From Phlebotomus papatasi (taxonomy: Eukaryota; Arthropoda; Insecta; Diptera; Psychodidae): 64,000 bases of DNA. The position numbers and the translations under genes were made by a program. Positions 50,901 through 56,644 of the stretch are shown piece after piece. A model generated the notes under the pieces. The model saw only the letters and a program-made list of their open reading frames with translations, was not told the origin of the DNA and searched no databases. Position 1 is the first letter of the stretch. The number at the start of each line of letters is the position of its first letter. Where the stretch lies: the NCBI RefSeq assembly GCF_024763615.1, contig NC_077223.1:109740627-109804626 (forward strand). The letters are read 5' to 3'.

Positions 50901-52969
50901 CAGAACTTGTGTTTCTTAGGGGTATTGATTCTTCTTTTAAGCCTTAGGGCTTGTACCGACCTGAAAAATCCCTGACCTTCTTTAGGGCGTTAAAATTTTG
51001 GAAGACATTGGCTAGGTTAGAATTTCATTACTTTGAAACACTTACCTTTCTAATGTTGCCCTAACGGTAGTTTAAGTTGACTGTAATAGTAAATCAACAA
51101 GACATCTCTTTCTAAATCGTGTGTATAACTAGGAAAACGTTCAATAAATTTTGAATTGGAAACAAGTTTAGTAACGTAAGGTAAAGTGTCCTGTAGTCGA
51201 CCGGTTCCCTAACTCGGCTAATGGGGTTATTTATTCAATTTTCTTAGTTTTGATGTAATAATGATCTAACGGGTCTGGCATTATAAGTCAGACCGGTTTT
51301 AAATTGACTACATATAAAACGTTAAGAAACTGGTTAAATAATTATACTGGCGGACTTGAGGACACATTACTTTAATATCCTAAAACGACTGTTACGACTG
51401 GAATGGTTTCTGGTTTGGCTTACAATCTATATTTAAAGCGTTTCAAGTAGAAGGAATGCTACATACCCCATACAAAGACAATGCCTGTTCCAAGATCAAT
51501 TAATCTGACGTTCCGTAGCTTCGCTGGTGAAGACCGATAGAGGCACCGATTCAGATATGATTTCGGAATAATTCGTCGAGCGCTCATAATCCCGTAGACC
51601 GGATATTATTACTAGCACGTTATAGCCCCTTTCAAAGCCACTACCTCAGCACAAAAGTGATTGGTACCGTTATGGTTTAAAATGGTCTTCGGTTTGTACG
51701 TGTTTTGGGATGTCTGATGAAATATACCAGGAAATGATTGGAAATACAAAACGTCTCTTAAGAGGAAAGGAGACGGAACGAAATGGATACACCGAATCCA
51801 TTTTAATAAGAACGGAAACGGTTCAGAACGGAAACACCGAACCCCTCTTAATAGGAACGGACACCGTTCGGAACAGAAATACCGCACTCCTCTTAATTGG
51901 TACGGAAACGGTTCAGAACGGAAACACTAAACCTCTCTTAAGGTTAAAATCTTCTTAAGAGAAGTTCAGAGATTCAGAATCTTAAGAGATATTCAGTGTT
52001 TTCGTTCACTTTCTGGTACATGATACCATAAGTAAAGGATTTTTCTTTTTAAGACTATATTTCATGTGAGCAACTTATATAAAAATGTAAATATACCTTA
52101 TGAAGATCTTGTAGGCAATCTCCTCTAACCTCAAAGAATGCTTTCTTGGTCCTTGTTCATTCCAGAAGCATAACAATGTTCTGGGGTGAACCTAGCTGAT
52201 GTTAAGCAATAGATTAATATTTAAAAACGGTCTAAGTATTAAAAAGTTTCGTATATGGTGCTATATTTCAAAGTTCTAATTGGGAACAGAGATGCTCAAA
52301 AGGACCTACTGAGAAGGTATGAGCTCAATCAGAGGTGGTTGACCTAGCCGTTGCATAACAATAGCTGCAATTACGAAAGAATTACAGCTAAAAGAGCAAA
52401 GTGGAGGCAGATTTTTTAATGGTGCGCGCCTTTCGCGAGGAAGAATTCTAAATGATGTGAACTCTCATCCATCCTTGTGAAAAATTTCAATTTCTTTTCC
52501 TTTGTCCCCATGCTCCTTTCTGTGCTTCGCTTTCTCTTTTTTTTCTGCCTTTGCTTTGGCCTTTTAATACAACACTTATATATTTCACGTGCCATGCTTT
52601 ACTTTCTTTGCGTTTCTTTTGTGACTTTCAACAGGAGAAGAATCTCACCACCTTGAACAAATTTCCGGGGGCCAAACGTCGCACACGGTCGTAAATGAAT
52701 TTAGTATTCTCAATTCATTCTGGTTCGCCTTGGGGGCTTTCATGCAGCAAGGATGTGACATATCTCCACGTTCCATATCTGGCCGCATTGTTGGATCCGT
52801 GTGGTGGTTTTTTACCCTCATTTTAATATCATCCTACACTGCTAATTTGGCGGCATTCCTGACGCTCGAAAGGATGGCCTCCCCCATTAATTCACCAGAA
52901 GACTTAGCATCGCAAACTGACGTACAATATGGTACAGTCTACCATGGTGCCACTTGGGATTTCTTCAGG
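2871..52969 (+). CDS. Glu-RI: AMPA-type ionotropic glutamate receptor, eight internal exons (partial gene)
   Basis: Ligand-gated cation channel subunit of the plasma membrane, expected at synapses. Exons: 2871-2998, 16715-16844, 19122-19375, 25476-25640, 33053-33310, 43161-43772, 49489-49582, 52635-52969. All have AG/GT borders and compatible phases, giving about 659 continuous residues: ATD (visible residues 1 to about 370), S1 ligand-binding lobe, TM1 ending in SRFSPYEW, pore loop GAFMQQGCDIS, and TM3 with SYTANLAAFLT, the gating motif of the whole iGluR family. The pore and S1 read like AMPA subunits rather than NMDA or kainate ones. AMPA subunits are usually about 900-1000 residues, so the N-terminus (before the window) and the rest of S2, TM4 and C-tail are missing. 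Introns are 2.3-13.7 kb. I cannot separate the GluRIA from the GluRIB paralogue. Confidence 0.93.
3615..4015. mobile_element. Foldback element, MITE-C family
   Basis: Imperfect arms of about 150 bp or more: the left arm (gcggtcttcagactagaggt) pairs with the right (cctccagtctgaaaccggc), and inner blocks (gataaggaatta / taattccttatc) pair at the centre. Relatives at 12850-13090, 14080-14150 (partial) and 28380-28790. Confidence 0.7.
8380..8640 (+). mobile_element. Possible LINE 3' end with microsatellite tail
   Basis: Moderate-GC segment ending gggattaatgtagagttgta followed by taaataaa and ATT repeats, the way many insect non-LTR elements end. No coding part is recognisable, so the assignment is tentative. 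Confidence 0.35.
8798..8836. repeat. GTCCGTCT short tandem repeat
   Basis: Four to five imperfect units of gtccgtct within a longer segment (8780-8990) that resembles 37000-37130: shared tgtttgtccg, cctagagg, cggtt and cataagtcgac. It is therefore part of a dispersed repeat family. Confidence 0.6.
9960..10200 (+). pseudogene. Decayed non-LTR retrotransposon, C-terminal zinc-finger region
   Basis: The plus-strand frame at 10081-10200 reads LRNRIALKGYCPQPNVN, then CCRCSAMMETPGHVLEMHPPC. This resembles the C-x2-C...H...C motif (C-R-x-C-x-x-x-x-E-T-x-x-H-V-L) that follows the RT domain in R2-like and related LINEs. Upstream frames (GRQYLPKIRKKPL) are broken by stops. Only this tail is left; no RT catalytic motif is visible. 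Confidence 0.5.
10221..10350. mobile_element. Small MITE, 130 bp
   Basis: Near-perfect 32 bp inverted ends (TCTACACATTGGGAGCAATT at the left, its complement at the right) around a 60 bp centre. It is inserted just after the LINE zinc-finger remnant. No clear target duplication. Confidence 0.8.
11231..11502. mobile_element. MITE-A copy with internal deletion
   Basis: Starts TA-GGGTAAGTGTGCCAAATT and ends AATTTGGCACACTTACCC-TA like the full copies, but is only 272 bp; the segment after tctacatttttatt is missing. Confidence 0.85.
12850..13090. mobile_element. MITE-C family relative
   Basis: Shares gcggtcttcagactag, the aaatagc-aacgatttt-attg block and gccatatgg with 3615-4015. The right arm is decayed. 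Confidence 0.55.
16715..16844 (+). CDS. Glu-RI: Glu-RI exon II (ATD)
   Basis: Acceptor atatttctag, donor GATG|gtaagg. It begins in phase 0 (VESPSSGFLDFAISMRP) and ends one base into a Gly codon. The segment YGWKKIIFVYDSHDG is the typical ATD strand 'W-x-x-x-x-x-Y-D-x-x-x-G' of AMPA and kainate receptors. Reading on past the donor gives non-homologous intron sequence. Confidence 0.9.
16845..19121. other. Glu-RI intron between exons II and III
   Basis: 2.3 kb AT-rich intron dominated by scattered copies of TTTAGTAC (listed separately). 17065-17165 is a diverged relative of the inverted repeat at 24830-25015 (shared ttctcaa, gattttagaa, ttgggaa blocks). No coding potential seen. Confidence 0.6.
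16971..18891. repeat. Cluster of TTTAGTAC words
   Basis: About 17 copies of TTTAGTAC or its complement GTACTAAA in 1.9 kb (for example near 16971, 17051, 17321, 17452, 17815, 17940, 18086, 18248, 18370, 18470, 18604, 18752, 18881), in both orientations, with unlike sequence between them. Confidence 0.75.
19122..19375 (+). CDS. Glu-RI: Glu-RI exon III (ATD)
   Basis: Acceptor catccctgcag, donor GGTCTT|gtaagt. The exon completes the split Gly codon and continues LLRLQQIYQGLQPGNQ and further; it contains YIVLDCSTDMAKEI and ends YHYLLSGL, both standard ATD landmarks. Length 254 bp keeps the frame (one base carried from exon II plus 254 = 85 codons). Confidence 0.92.
19558..20345. repeat. Cluster of TTGACA/TGTCAA words
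   Basis: About 15 copies of TTTGACA, CTGACAA or the complement TGTCAA in 0.8 kb, often head-to-head as in tttgacaactgtcaa (20308) and actgacaattgtcaa (19997). Sequence between them differs apart from recurring tttagc/aatttag. Confidence 0.7.
20860..21010 (-). mobile_element. tRNA-derived SINE-like unit of a second type
   Basis: The minus strand reads GGGTCCGTGGTGCAATTGGTAA (split here as gggtccg and tggtgcaattgg), an A-box, and about 70 bp later gagctcgattcacgcc, a weak B-box. The gap is longer than in a tRNA, so a tRNA-derived retroposon is likelier than a functional tRNA. Confidence 0.5.
22864..22915. mobile_element. MITE-A end fragment
   Basis: Contains gtgccaaatttcggcatag, the MITE-A terminal sequence, then diverges within about 50 bp. 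Confidence 0.6.
23538..23670. mobile_element. MITE-D relative
   Basis: Left arm ttttcaatttagtgaaattc followed by aatcgatt; right arm tcaatttcactaaattgaaa. The same arms (with gag for tag) bound the palindrome at 44382-44615. Confidence 0.6.
24366..24794. mobile_element. MITE-A full copy (opposite orientation to 1406-1836)
   Basis: 429 bp, TA-GGGTAAGTGTGCCAAATT to TTCGCACACTTACCC-TA, with the internal block atagacatagctttggtgcc shared with the other copies in inverse orientation. Confidence 0.87.
24830..25015. repeat. Imperfect inverted repeat
   Basis: Left arm ttactgttctcaaatgcttc then tgcattatcgact; right arm agtcgataatgca then gaacagtaaa. Arms are about 50-60 bp. A diverged relative lies at 17065-17210. 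Confidence 0.65.
25476..25640 (+). CDS. Glu-RI: Glu-RI exon IV (ATD)
   Basis: Acceptor attcacag, donor ATATCG|gtaaat; 55 full codons, phase 0 at both ends. The exon encodes IMDDRWETEVIEYGAINITGF, then VRDFLEGWKKLDP, matching the ATD region preceding the AALMYDAV helix. The AT-rich open frame after the donor is intron. Confidence 0.92.
28380..28790. mobile_element. MITE-C family relative, decayed
   Basis: Shares ggttaaataagggc, tctggcttaa, and the end cctccagt-tgaaa-cgtataagg with the right half of 3615-4015. Confidence 0.5.
31204..32246. mobile_element. 1.04 kb TIR element with TA ends
   Basis: Left end TAGAGTGGAGTAACCACTTA then TCGCCACTT; right end AAGTGGCGAGAAGTGGTGAT then TCCACCCTA: 29 bp arms with about five mismatches, TA at both borders. 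The word aaccacttctcgccac recurs internally at 31448. No transposase frame. A hairpin element is nested at 31623-31762. Confidence 0.8.
31623..31762. mobile_element. 140 bp hairpin element with perfect 30 bp arms
   Basis: 31623-31652 and 31733-31762 are exact reverse complements over 30 bases (starting CGTCGGTTGCG, ending CAACCGACG), separated by an 80 bp loop. It lies inside the larger TIR element, so it is a later insertion. Confidence 0.85.
33053..33310 (+). CDS. Glu-RI: Glu-RI exon V (ATD, low-complexity insert)
   Basis: Acceptor gatattccacag, donor AGGAAG|gtgagt; 86 codons, phase 0. It starts AQAALMYDAVFVLVEAF, a strongly conserved ATD helix, passes through a Ser/Gly-rich insert (about 30 residues, SSYSASMASGGSVGG), then CNTAKGWVTPWEHGD and the helix ISRYLRK. 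A low-complexity insert at this point is plausible for insect subunits but its exact length is only seen here. Confidence 0.92.
33552..35842. repeat. Cluster of ATTCAGC(G) words
   Basis: About 17 copies of ATTCAGC in 2.3 kb, nearly all in the same orientation. They often come as a pair: tATTCAGCt/a, then 12-20 bases later aATTCAGCGC (33552/33581, 34191/34210, 35044/35062, 35655/35670, 35811/35830). Sequence between pairs is not alike by eye. Confidence 0.75.
36960..38100. repeat. Moderate-GC dispersed repeat block
   Basis: Its first part matches 8780-8990 (tttgtccg, cctagagg, cataagtcgac). The middle shares aaagatatcga-ttg with 28130. It ends in gaattgtccgaaggtagtgc then actttccct, like the ends of the 253-721 element. 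No open frame of note. Confidence 0.5.
39844..40290. mobile_element. Foldback element with about 150 bp arms
   Basis: Left end ggtgaggattccggaaatcg and right end cgatttccggaatccccacc pair, and the arms stay complementary inward through agctttcggctcggtctcc to gaacgaatctc. The centre is about 130 bp. No frame. See findings for the conserved ctgatgaaggc...gccgaaagc stem. Confidence 0.8.
40440..40576 (+). mobile_element. Possible LINE/SINE 3' end with AATTC tail
   Basis: GC-richer segment with ggcggtggccacat and ggtggaaagatcaagaatta, ending in gatgaaataaattcaattcaattcaa, a short tandem tail typical of retroposon ends. No coding evidence. Confidence 0.35.
40580..40800. repeat. 'gatcgg' repeat, inverted diverged copy
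   Basis: Reverse-oriented relative of 1198-1405: gtggctctcagag, gcggcgatcggcaaaattgt match the complement of that repeat. Further gatcggca words follow at 40680-40770. A last piece (gatcggcgctcgagtgaacc) is at 41978-42010, on the far side of the SINE. Confidence 0.65.
40880..41910 (-). mobile_element. tRNA-derived SINE-like copy 2, split by a TIR element
   Basis: 40880-41020 and 41795-41910 together match 873-1070: body (aaaacattccata, cgaacat / ctttaacg) and tRNA-like head on the minus strand (aagtggtagagcacta, gggttcgaatcc). The intervening 774 bp are a separate element. Confidence 0.75.
41021..41794. mobile_element. 774 bp TIR element inserted in the SINE
   Basis: Starts CCCGTCAAATCATT and ends AATTATTTGACGGG (14 bp TIR, one mismatch), flanked by AT on both sides. 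SINE copy 1 reads gaacatctttaacg at this place, the empty site. Inside are many repeated words of the form ctgcagattttcggcagaaa in both orientations (41095-41215 and 41580-41770). No coding frame. Confidence 0.85.
42181..42610. mobile_element. MITE-A full copy
   Basis: 430 bp, TA-GGGTAAGTGTGCCAAATT to AATTTGGCACACTTCCCC-TA, same orientation and internal blocks as 24366-24794. Confidence 0.87.
43161..43772 (+). CDS. Glu-RI: Glu-RI exon VI (end of ATD, S1 ligand-binding lobe)
   Basis: Largest exon, 204 codons, phase 0. Acceptor aaatttgcag, donor ATCTGG|gtaatt. It starts VEIEGLTGQIRF (end of ATD), continues with IVEEPYIM and GYCKDLADMLAKRLG (S1), then GGWDGMVGELVRREADVA and LTITSERERVIDFSKPF. 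The Thr and Arg that bind the glutamate alpha-carboxylate in AMPA receptors are present; the adjacent Pro of vertebrate subunits is Ser here (codon 43626-43628). It ends GVFSFLDPLSKEIW at the entry to TM1. Antisense frames over this exon are open but are shadows. Confidence 0.96.
44040..45340. repeat. Cluster of degenerate TTTTGATCAG/AAATCAATTTTG units
   Basis: Dozens of degenerate 20-25 bp units with cores aatcaattttgatcag, agtaaa and caaacaaat follow one another through 1.3 kb, broken by the MITE-D copy at 44382-44615. Related units appear near 23940-24020. Confidence 0.75.
44382..44615. mobile_element. MITE-D, 234 bp palindromic element
   Basis: GGCGCTGGCACACCTTTTCA at the left pairs with GAACAGGTGTGCCAGCGCC at the right; arms extend over more than 90 bp (through caatcgattgaaattttac). 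AT flanks both ends. Confidence 0.85.
45424..45621. mobile_element. MITE-D relative, 198 bp
   Basis: GGCTCTGGCACACCTTTTAG at the left, CTAAAAGGTGTGCCGGAGC at the right, with gatca and aaatttcat continuing the arms. The termini are like 44382-44615 but the interior differs. Confidence 0.8.
48150..49310. repeat. Cluster of TTCCATGGAA-like words
   Basis: Over 15 copies of ttccatgg, ttccaaggaa, ttccgtgg and variants, many palindromic (48250-48290, 48921-48945, 48980-49020, 49205-49300). Confidence 0.7.
49042..49171. mobile_element. 130 bp MITE, TA-flanked
   Basis: TA-CCCAAGCAGCACA ... TGTGCTGCTTGGG-TA. Inner parts also pair (aataactt / aagttat; ggttattt / aaataacc). The end word cccaagtagcaca recurs at 12730 and the nested element in 253-721. 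Confidence 0.85.
49489..49582 (+). CDS. Glu-RI: Glu-RI exon VII (TM1)
   Basis: Short 94 bp exon, acceptor aaatccacag, donor TCTACAG|gtaaga. It encodes VCVLLSYFGVSIVLFIVSRF, the TM1 helix, followed by SPYEWRLFSST. It begins in phase 0 and ends one base into a Gly codon completed by the next exon. The SRFSPYEW motif is diagnostic of AMPA and kainate subunits. Confidence 0.94.
49985..50240. mobile_element. Possible MITE with internal inverted repeats
   Basis: gtgcgattaactttttttc near the left recurs at 30630; the right end is cggatttctctcagtcagtg and the 30610 copy is preceded by cactgagaaaaaaag, which suggests matching TIRs. Internal taaaattaacat words occur in both orientations. Confidence 0.5.
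51755..51945. repeat. 45 bp minisatellite, four units
   Basis: Units repeat with a 45 bp period: gttcagaacggaaacaccga (51821), gttcggaacagaaataccgc (51866), gttcagaacggaaacactaa (51911), plus a first weaker unit near 51776. 45 is divisible by three, so frames on both strands stay open, e.g. a 15-residue repeat LLIGTETVQNGNTEP on plus. Confidence 0.85.
52635..52969 (+). CDS. Glu-RI: Glu-RI exon VIII (pore loop, TM3, start of S2)
   Basis: Acceptor tttcaacag, donor TTCAGG|gtatgt; two bases complete a Gly codon, then 111 codons, ending in phase 0. Order: extracellular/cytosolic linker, pore helix SFWFALGAFMQQGCDIS, TM3 VWWFFTLILISSYTANLAAF, then ASPINSPEDLASQTDVQYG and GATWDFFR at the start of S2. 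The Q/R-site residue is encoded as Gln (CAG, 52745-52747), predicting a calcium-permeable channel unless edited. The next exon should start near S/K-x-I-x-L-x-x-x-M-W-E, which I could not find downstream. Confidence 0.96.
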
Positions 52970-53849
52970 GTATGTATACAAAAGCTCTTTCAGAAACCCA
53001 CAGCAAAAGTCTTTTCAATCACCAACCCCAAATGCATGGATGCGGAGGTTGAAAGCAAAGAGACACAGATGAAAGCTTTTCACAAAAGCTCAACCAATCT
53101 TATACACTCAAGATAATTTTCTCTATTTGATCTAAAGAGACTTTTACAACAAGAAATTCTGAGTTACATTTGCACATTAAAAAGTTTCAGTATATGGAAT
53201 GCAAAGAAAAAGTGAATACAATTACCTCCAATTGAGTTAAAATCAAAATTTATACGAAAATCCCAACAAACTTAAAGTATTTATGGATTAGTGCACAAGA
53301 CGTTTTTTATGCGAAAATACCATGTGTGCTGATCATAAAAACTCCACGTGTGAATGAAGAAAAAGTAAGTTGTAAAGGAAAATTTTATTTTTACAGAAAC
53401 GTGAATAAAAAGTCGTGAGAATGTTATTATTCTAACTTTTCACATAATTACAAGTACACCTTCTTAACTTTGTCTGGCAAATAAAACTCCGAAATAGCTT
53501 TTAAACAAAAAAAACTAACAAAAAACAAACGATGCAAAGTGAAATTCGCAAAGTGCTCGCTTCGTTCTATTATAGATATGACCAGTAGGAGCTATAAAAT
53601 CTAAAAAACTAAAAATTCCGGAGACAAAGTTTCTTAACAAAAATCTAAGAAAAGGCATCATAATAAGATATTTTCACTCAAGGCTACAATTCATGCGAAC
53701 AACACTGATGACAATGATTTAATGAAGCACTCAATACTCAATGAGCAGCCTGAATTGGTTGATCATTGAGTGAGTATCGCTGAATGCAACCTTGACTTAT
53801 ATAATATATCTCTGTGGGTTTATTGCACACGATCTCTATCTTTAACGGC

Positions 53850-54249
53850 GTTATCACACTTGCACATTAAAATTTTAATGTGATTCACATTAATTGTCGC
53901 TTGCGAGCGTCCAAATATGTTATTTGTGTCTTTGAGTCACTTAATATTTGGGGTTTTCTATTTATTGATAAAGAAGTGGACTTGGCCTGCAAAAATAAGT
54001 TTAAATTTACCTAAAGCAAAAATATTTTTCACATTAAAAAATTAAAGAGAAAATCGCATTAATTTTCCCGCATTAATGCTATAAATCAATTTATATCAAA
54101 TTTTGCGGGCCAAGTCTACCTTTTTATCAACAAATAGATCAAATTTTGAATATAAAATGATTCAAACACACAAATTACACATTTGGACTCTCACCAGCGA
54201 CAATTAATGTGAATCATATTAAAATTTTAGTTTGCAAGTGTGATAACAC
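53850..54249. mobile_element. 400 bp inverted-repeat element
   Basis: GTTATCACACTTGCA at the left, TGCAAGTGTGATAAC at the right; complementarity continues through aattttaatgtgattcacat, then ttaattgtcgct and gacttggcc for roughly 155 bp per arm with scattered mismatches. No frame. Confidence 0.82.
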
Positions 54250-54356
54250 TGTAAGACTGGTTATAGAGCATTCTGTAGTACTGCTATTACCTACACGCTC
54301 TTAGTTTCTTGTATACGTCTTGGTTGCTGAATTTTTTAGTCCATTTCTTTGTTACT

Positions 54357-54360
54357 TATA

Positions 54361-54396
<36 letters not shown>

Positions 54397-54397
54397 G
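54357..54397. repeat. TTAC microsatellite
   Basis: About nine tandem units of tact/ttac, directly before a GC-richer segment. Confidence 0.9.
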
Positions 54398-54905
54398 AAC
54401 CAGCGCTACAACCAATTGCTGGCCTTAGCTTGACTCAGGACCCCCATCGCTCCACCTAGTTACACGCCACGGTTCTCCAATTCCGCGCCCCTAATGAGCT
54501 GGTTTCCAGATCCACGACACCTGGCAATTAGAGACTGGCTATAGACTTCGATTCACTGAATCATAAAGTCTGCCTTTAAGAAGTTTTCAGGCTTTGTTGT
54601 CTTCATCCTTTCACATTTTTCAGGTTGGATTAGATTGTAGGTTATTGTATGGTCTTTGGACTTTGAGGTTGGGTTTGAGACACTGAGAGTTTAGTATTTT
54701 TTTGGATCCTATTTGGGACAGAGTGGTTTATCGCATCAATTATCAAGTATAAGCCTTCTTTTCTTCCCCGGAAAAGCTATACAAACTTGGAACACCTTGT
54801 GACCGACTAAAAACATCTTCATGAACTAGTGCAGCCACTAAACTTGATGCCCAAGGTCCGCGACCCCAATTGGGACAAGCGGTGGAAAATGAATAAATGA
54901 AAAGC
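54398..54905 (+). mobile_element. Probable retroelement 3' region
   Basis: GC-richer block beginning gaaccagcgctacaacca and ending caagcggtggaaaatgaata, then aatgaaaa. The end looks like a LINE or SINE tail. It is upstream of, and same strand as, the RT remnant, but whether they are one element is unknown. Confidence 0.35.
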
Positions 54906-55319
54906 CTCCCTAGCTCCTAGATCTGAAGAGGGTAGTCTAGTCATTATTTCCTTCTGAATTCTTGACTTCATGTGGTTAATTCTACAAATCCCTCATCTTA
55001 GTCTACCACTGATTGTACTCCATGCAGATGCCTGTCCTTATTGTGGACAGGTTAGAATCATCTGCACTCCTTTTCGTTTCATTTCATACGGCCTATTTCC
55101 TATAATCTTTGTGGTCTCTGAACGAGCTGCATTCAGAAAAGAAAGCTTACCTCCGACAAATGATGAGTCCTGCATCCTAGATCATAAAAATCGATTTTGC
55201 AAGGTCCTTAGGTCTCACCGTTTGGTCTGACCGGTCTGACTCTCCCAGGGGACCGAAATTTAAAAATATTACACTACTCGAAACAATGAACCCTACATCT
55301 ACGTTGCTGTCGATTGAAA

Positions 55320-55930
55320 CAGGTGGAGAAGTTTAAGAGTCTCAGGGTGTTATTTACGAGTGATGGTAGGATGATCGCAAGACTCCCATCGTGGATCGGT
55401 TAGGTTTTTTCCAGTAATGAAGAAGCTTGGCATAAACGTGGTGTGGAAAGTCGAACTTAGTCGTTCGATTACATTATCGGTTTTCAAAGCTATGTTCAGT
55501 CACATTCTTACCTATGGTCATGAGATTTGGGTAATGACTTAAGTATAAGATCGCGAGCACAAGCTGTCGAGATTAGGTACCTCATGGCGCTTACGAGAAT
55601 CACTCGTCGAGATCGAGTGAGGATGGTAACTGTCCATGAGAAACTCGGAGTCGAGGAGCTGCTTCTTTGGGTTGAGGATCACAACGTTGATAGTACAGTC
55701 ACGTTCAACGCATGAACGGAGAAAGATTCTTAGAAAAACTATGCAAGCCATTGTGAAGAGCCCTCGACCTTGGGGCAGACCTAGAACAAAGTAACTGAAT
55801 TAAATTCAGAATCTTGCATTGGATCGTCTTGGGATCGACAGCGAACATTTTTCTGAAGTAGCGGAGGATTGACAAGCGCGGGATGATAACCTGGATTTCT
55901 TTAGCCCACGACCCCAGTCAGGGGCATGAC
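55320..55930 (+). pseudogene. Decayed LINE reverse transcriptase, C-terminal part
   Basis: Pieces in shifting plus frames line up with the C-terminal end of non-LTR RT proteins: KQVEKFKSLRVLFTSDGR, VELSRSITLSVFKAMFSHIL then TYGHEIWVM, SRAQAVEIRYLMALTRITRR then DRVRMVTVHEKLGVEELLLW, and LDRLGIDSEHFSEVAED, ending PRPQSG. Several stops and frameshifts make it non-functional. The catalytic RT motifs would lie upstream and are not seen. Clade not assigned. Confidence 0.75.
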
Positions 55931-56644
55931 GTTTCCTATGTTTCCCGTATGTTTCTAGCGAGCCGAAAAAACTTTTGACTTTATTAGCTGTTTTCTGTCA
56001 TTGTAGAATGAATTAGTAAATAATACAAATACAATATAAAAACCAATTTAATAAAGAATAGGCAACCGAACACCTCAAATTGGCAACCTACGTAGTTTTG
56101 GAGATATCTCGTGAAATGTGTACGAAAACAGGAAATATTTACACTAAAACTGGTCGAATTTTTCATAGCTAATGTCACCCCCCCCTGACCCCAGTGCATA
56201 AGCGATTGAAAATTATGACGATAACACTTTTCAAATTTAATTATTTCCACATTATTCCACAACTTGTTTTTCTAAGACACATAGATTATTCTTCTAAGTG
56301 TTACAGCCTGTATCAAGCTAAAAATTCAATGAGAGACGGCTTAGCGATACTATTTCATAACTTTTCCACTGACCCAACACTCGCTGTAAGCCCCATAGAA
56401 CCTTCTAGAATTAAGAGCAATGAAATTTAAAATGATGAACTTGATTGACACTGAAAATCTTTTCCTAGTACGTTCCGATTTTTTAGTTTTTTTTCTCAGT
56501 AAATACTTAAAGCTTTATTGCTACTAAAACATGTTATTTACATTCTTTCAGACATTCATTGTCTTATTATATTATTAAGTTCGCTTTCAGGTGTTCAGAA
56601 AAGATTCATAAGTCTCTCTGTAAATCCAAAAGTAAGTGGTTCCC

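Larger units (their letters stand above)
49583..52634. other. Glu-RI intron between exons VII and VIII
   Basis: 3.05 kb intron. It contains a TIR-like element (49985-50240), a relative of one end of the 253-721 element (50690-50760, ctcccttcgaacgttcat), and the 45 bp minisatellite at 51755-51945. A frame of 82 codons over the minisatellite (51710-51958) is open because 45 is a multiple of three; I do not call it a gene. Confidence 0.55.
52970..56644. other. Downstream of Glu-RI exon VIII: repeats, no further receptor exon seen
   Basis: The 3.7 kb between the last receptor exon and transporter A has a 400 bp inverted repeat, a TTAC microsatellite, retroelement-like sequence and a decayed LINE RT end. 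I searched for the expected S2 continuation (M-W-E-x-M, the second ligand-contact Glu, TM4) and did not find it. The last roughly 80 bp before transporter A are conserved with copy B and are its likely 5' UTR/promoter. Confidence 0.55.

Noticed and set aside
51710..51958. 82-codon frame over the 45 bp minisatellite
   Set aside because: Openness is explained by a repeat period divisible by three; no start context or homology.
54970..55230. 86-codon plus frame before the LINE RT remnant
   Set aside because: Could belong to the element, but I could not match it to any RT motif; left unannotated.
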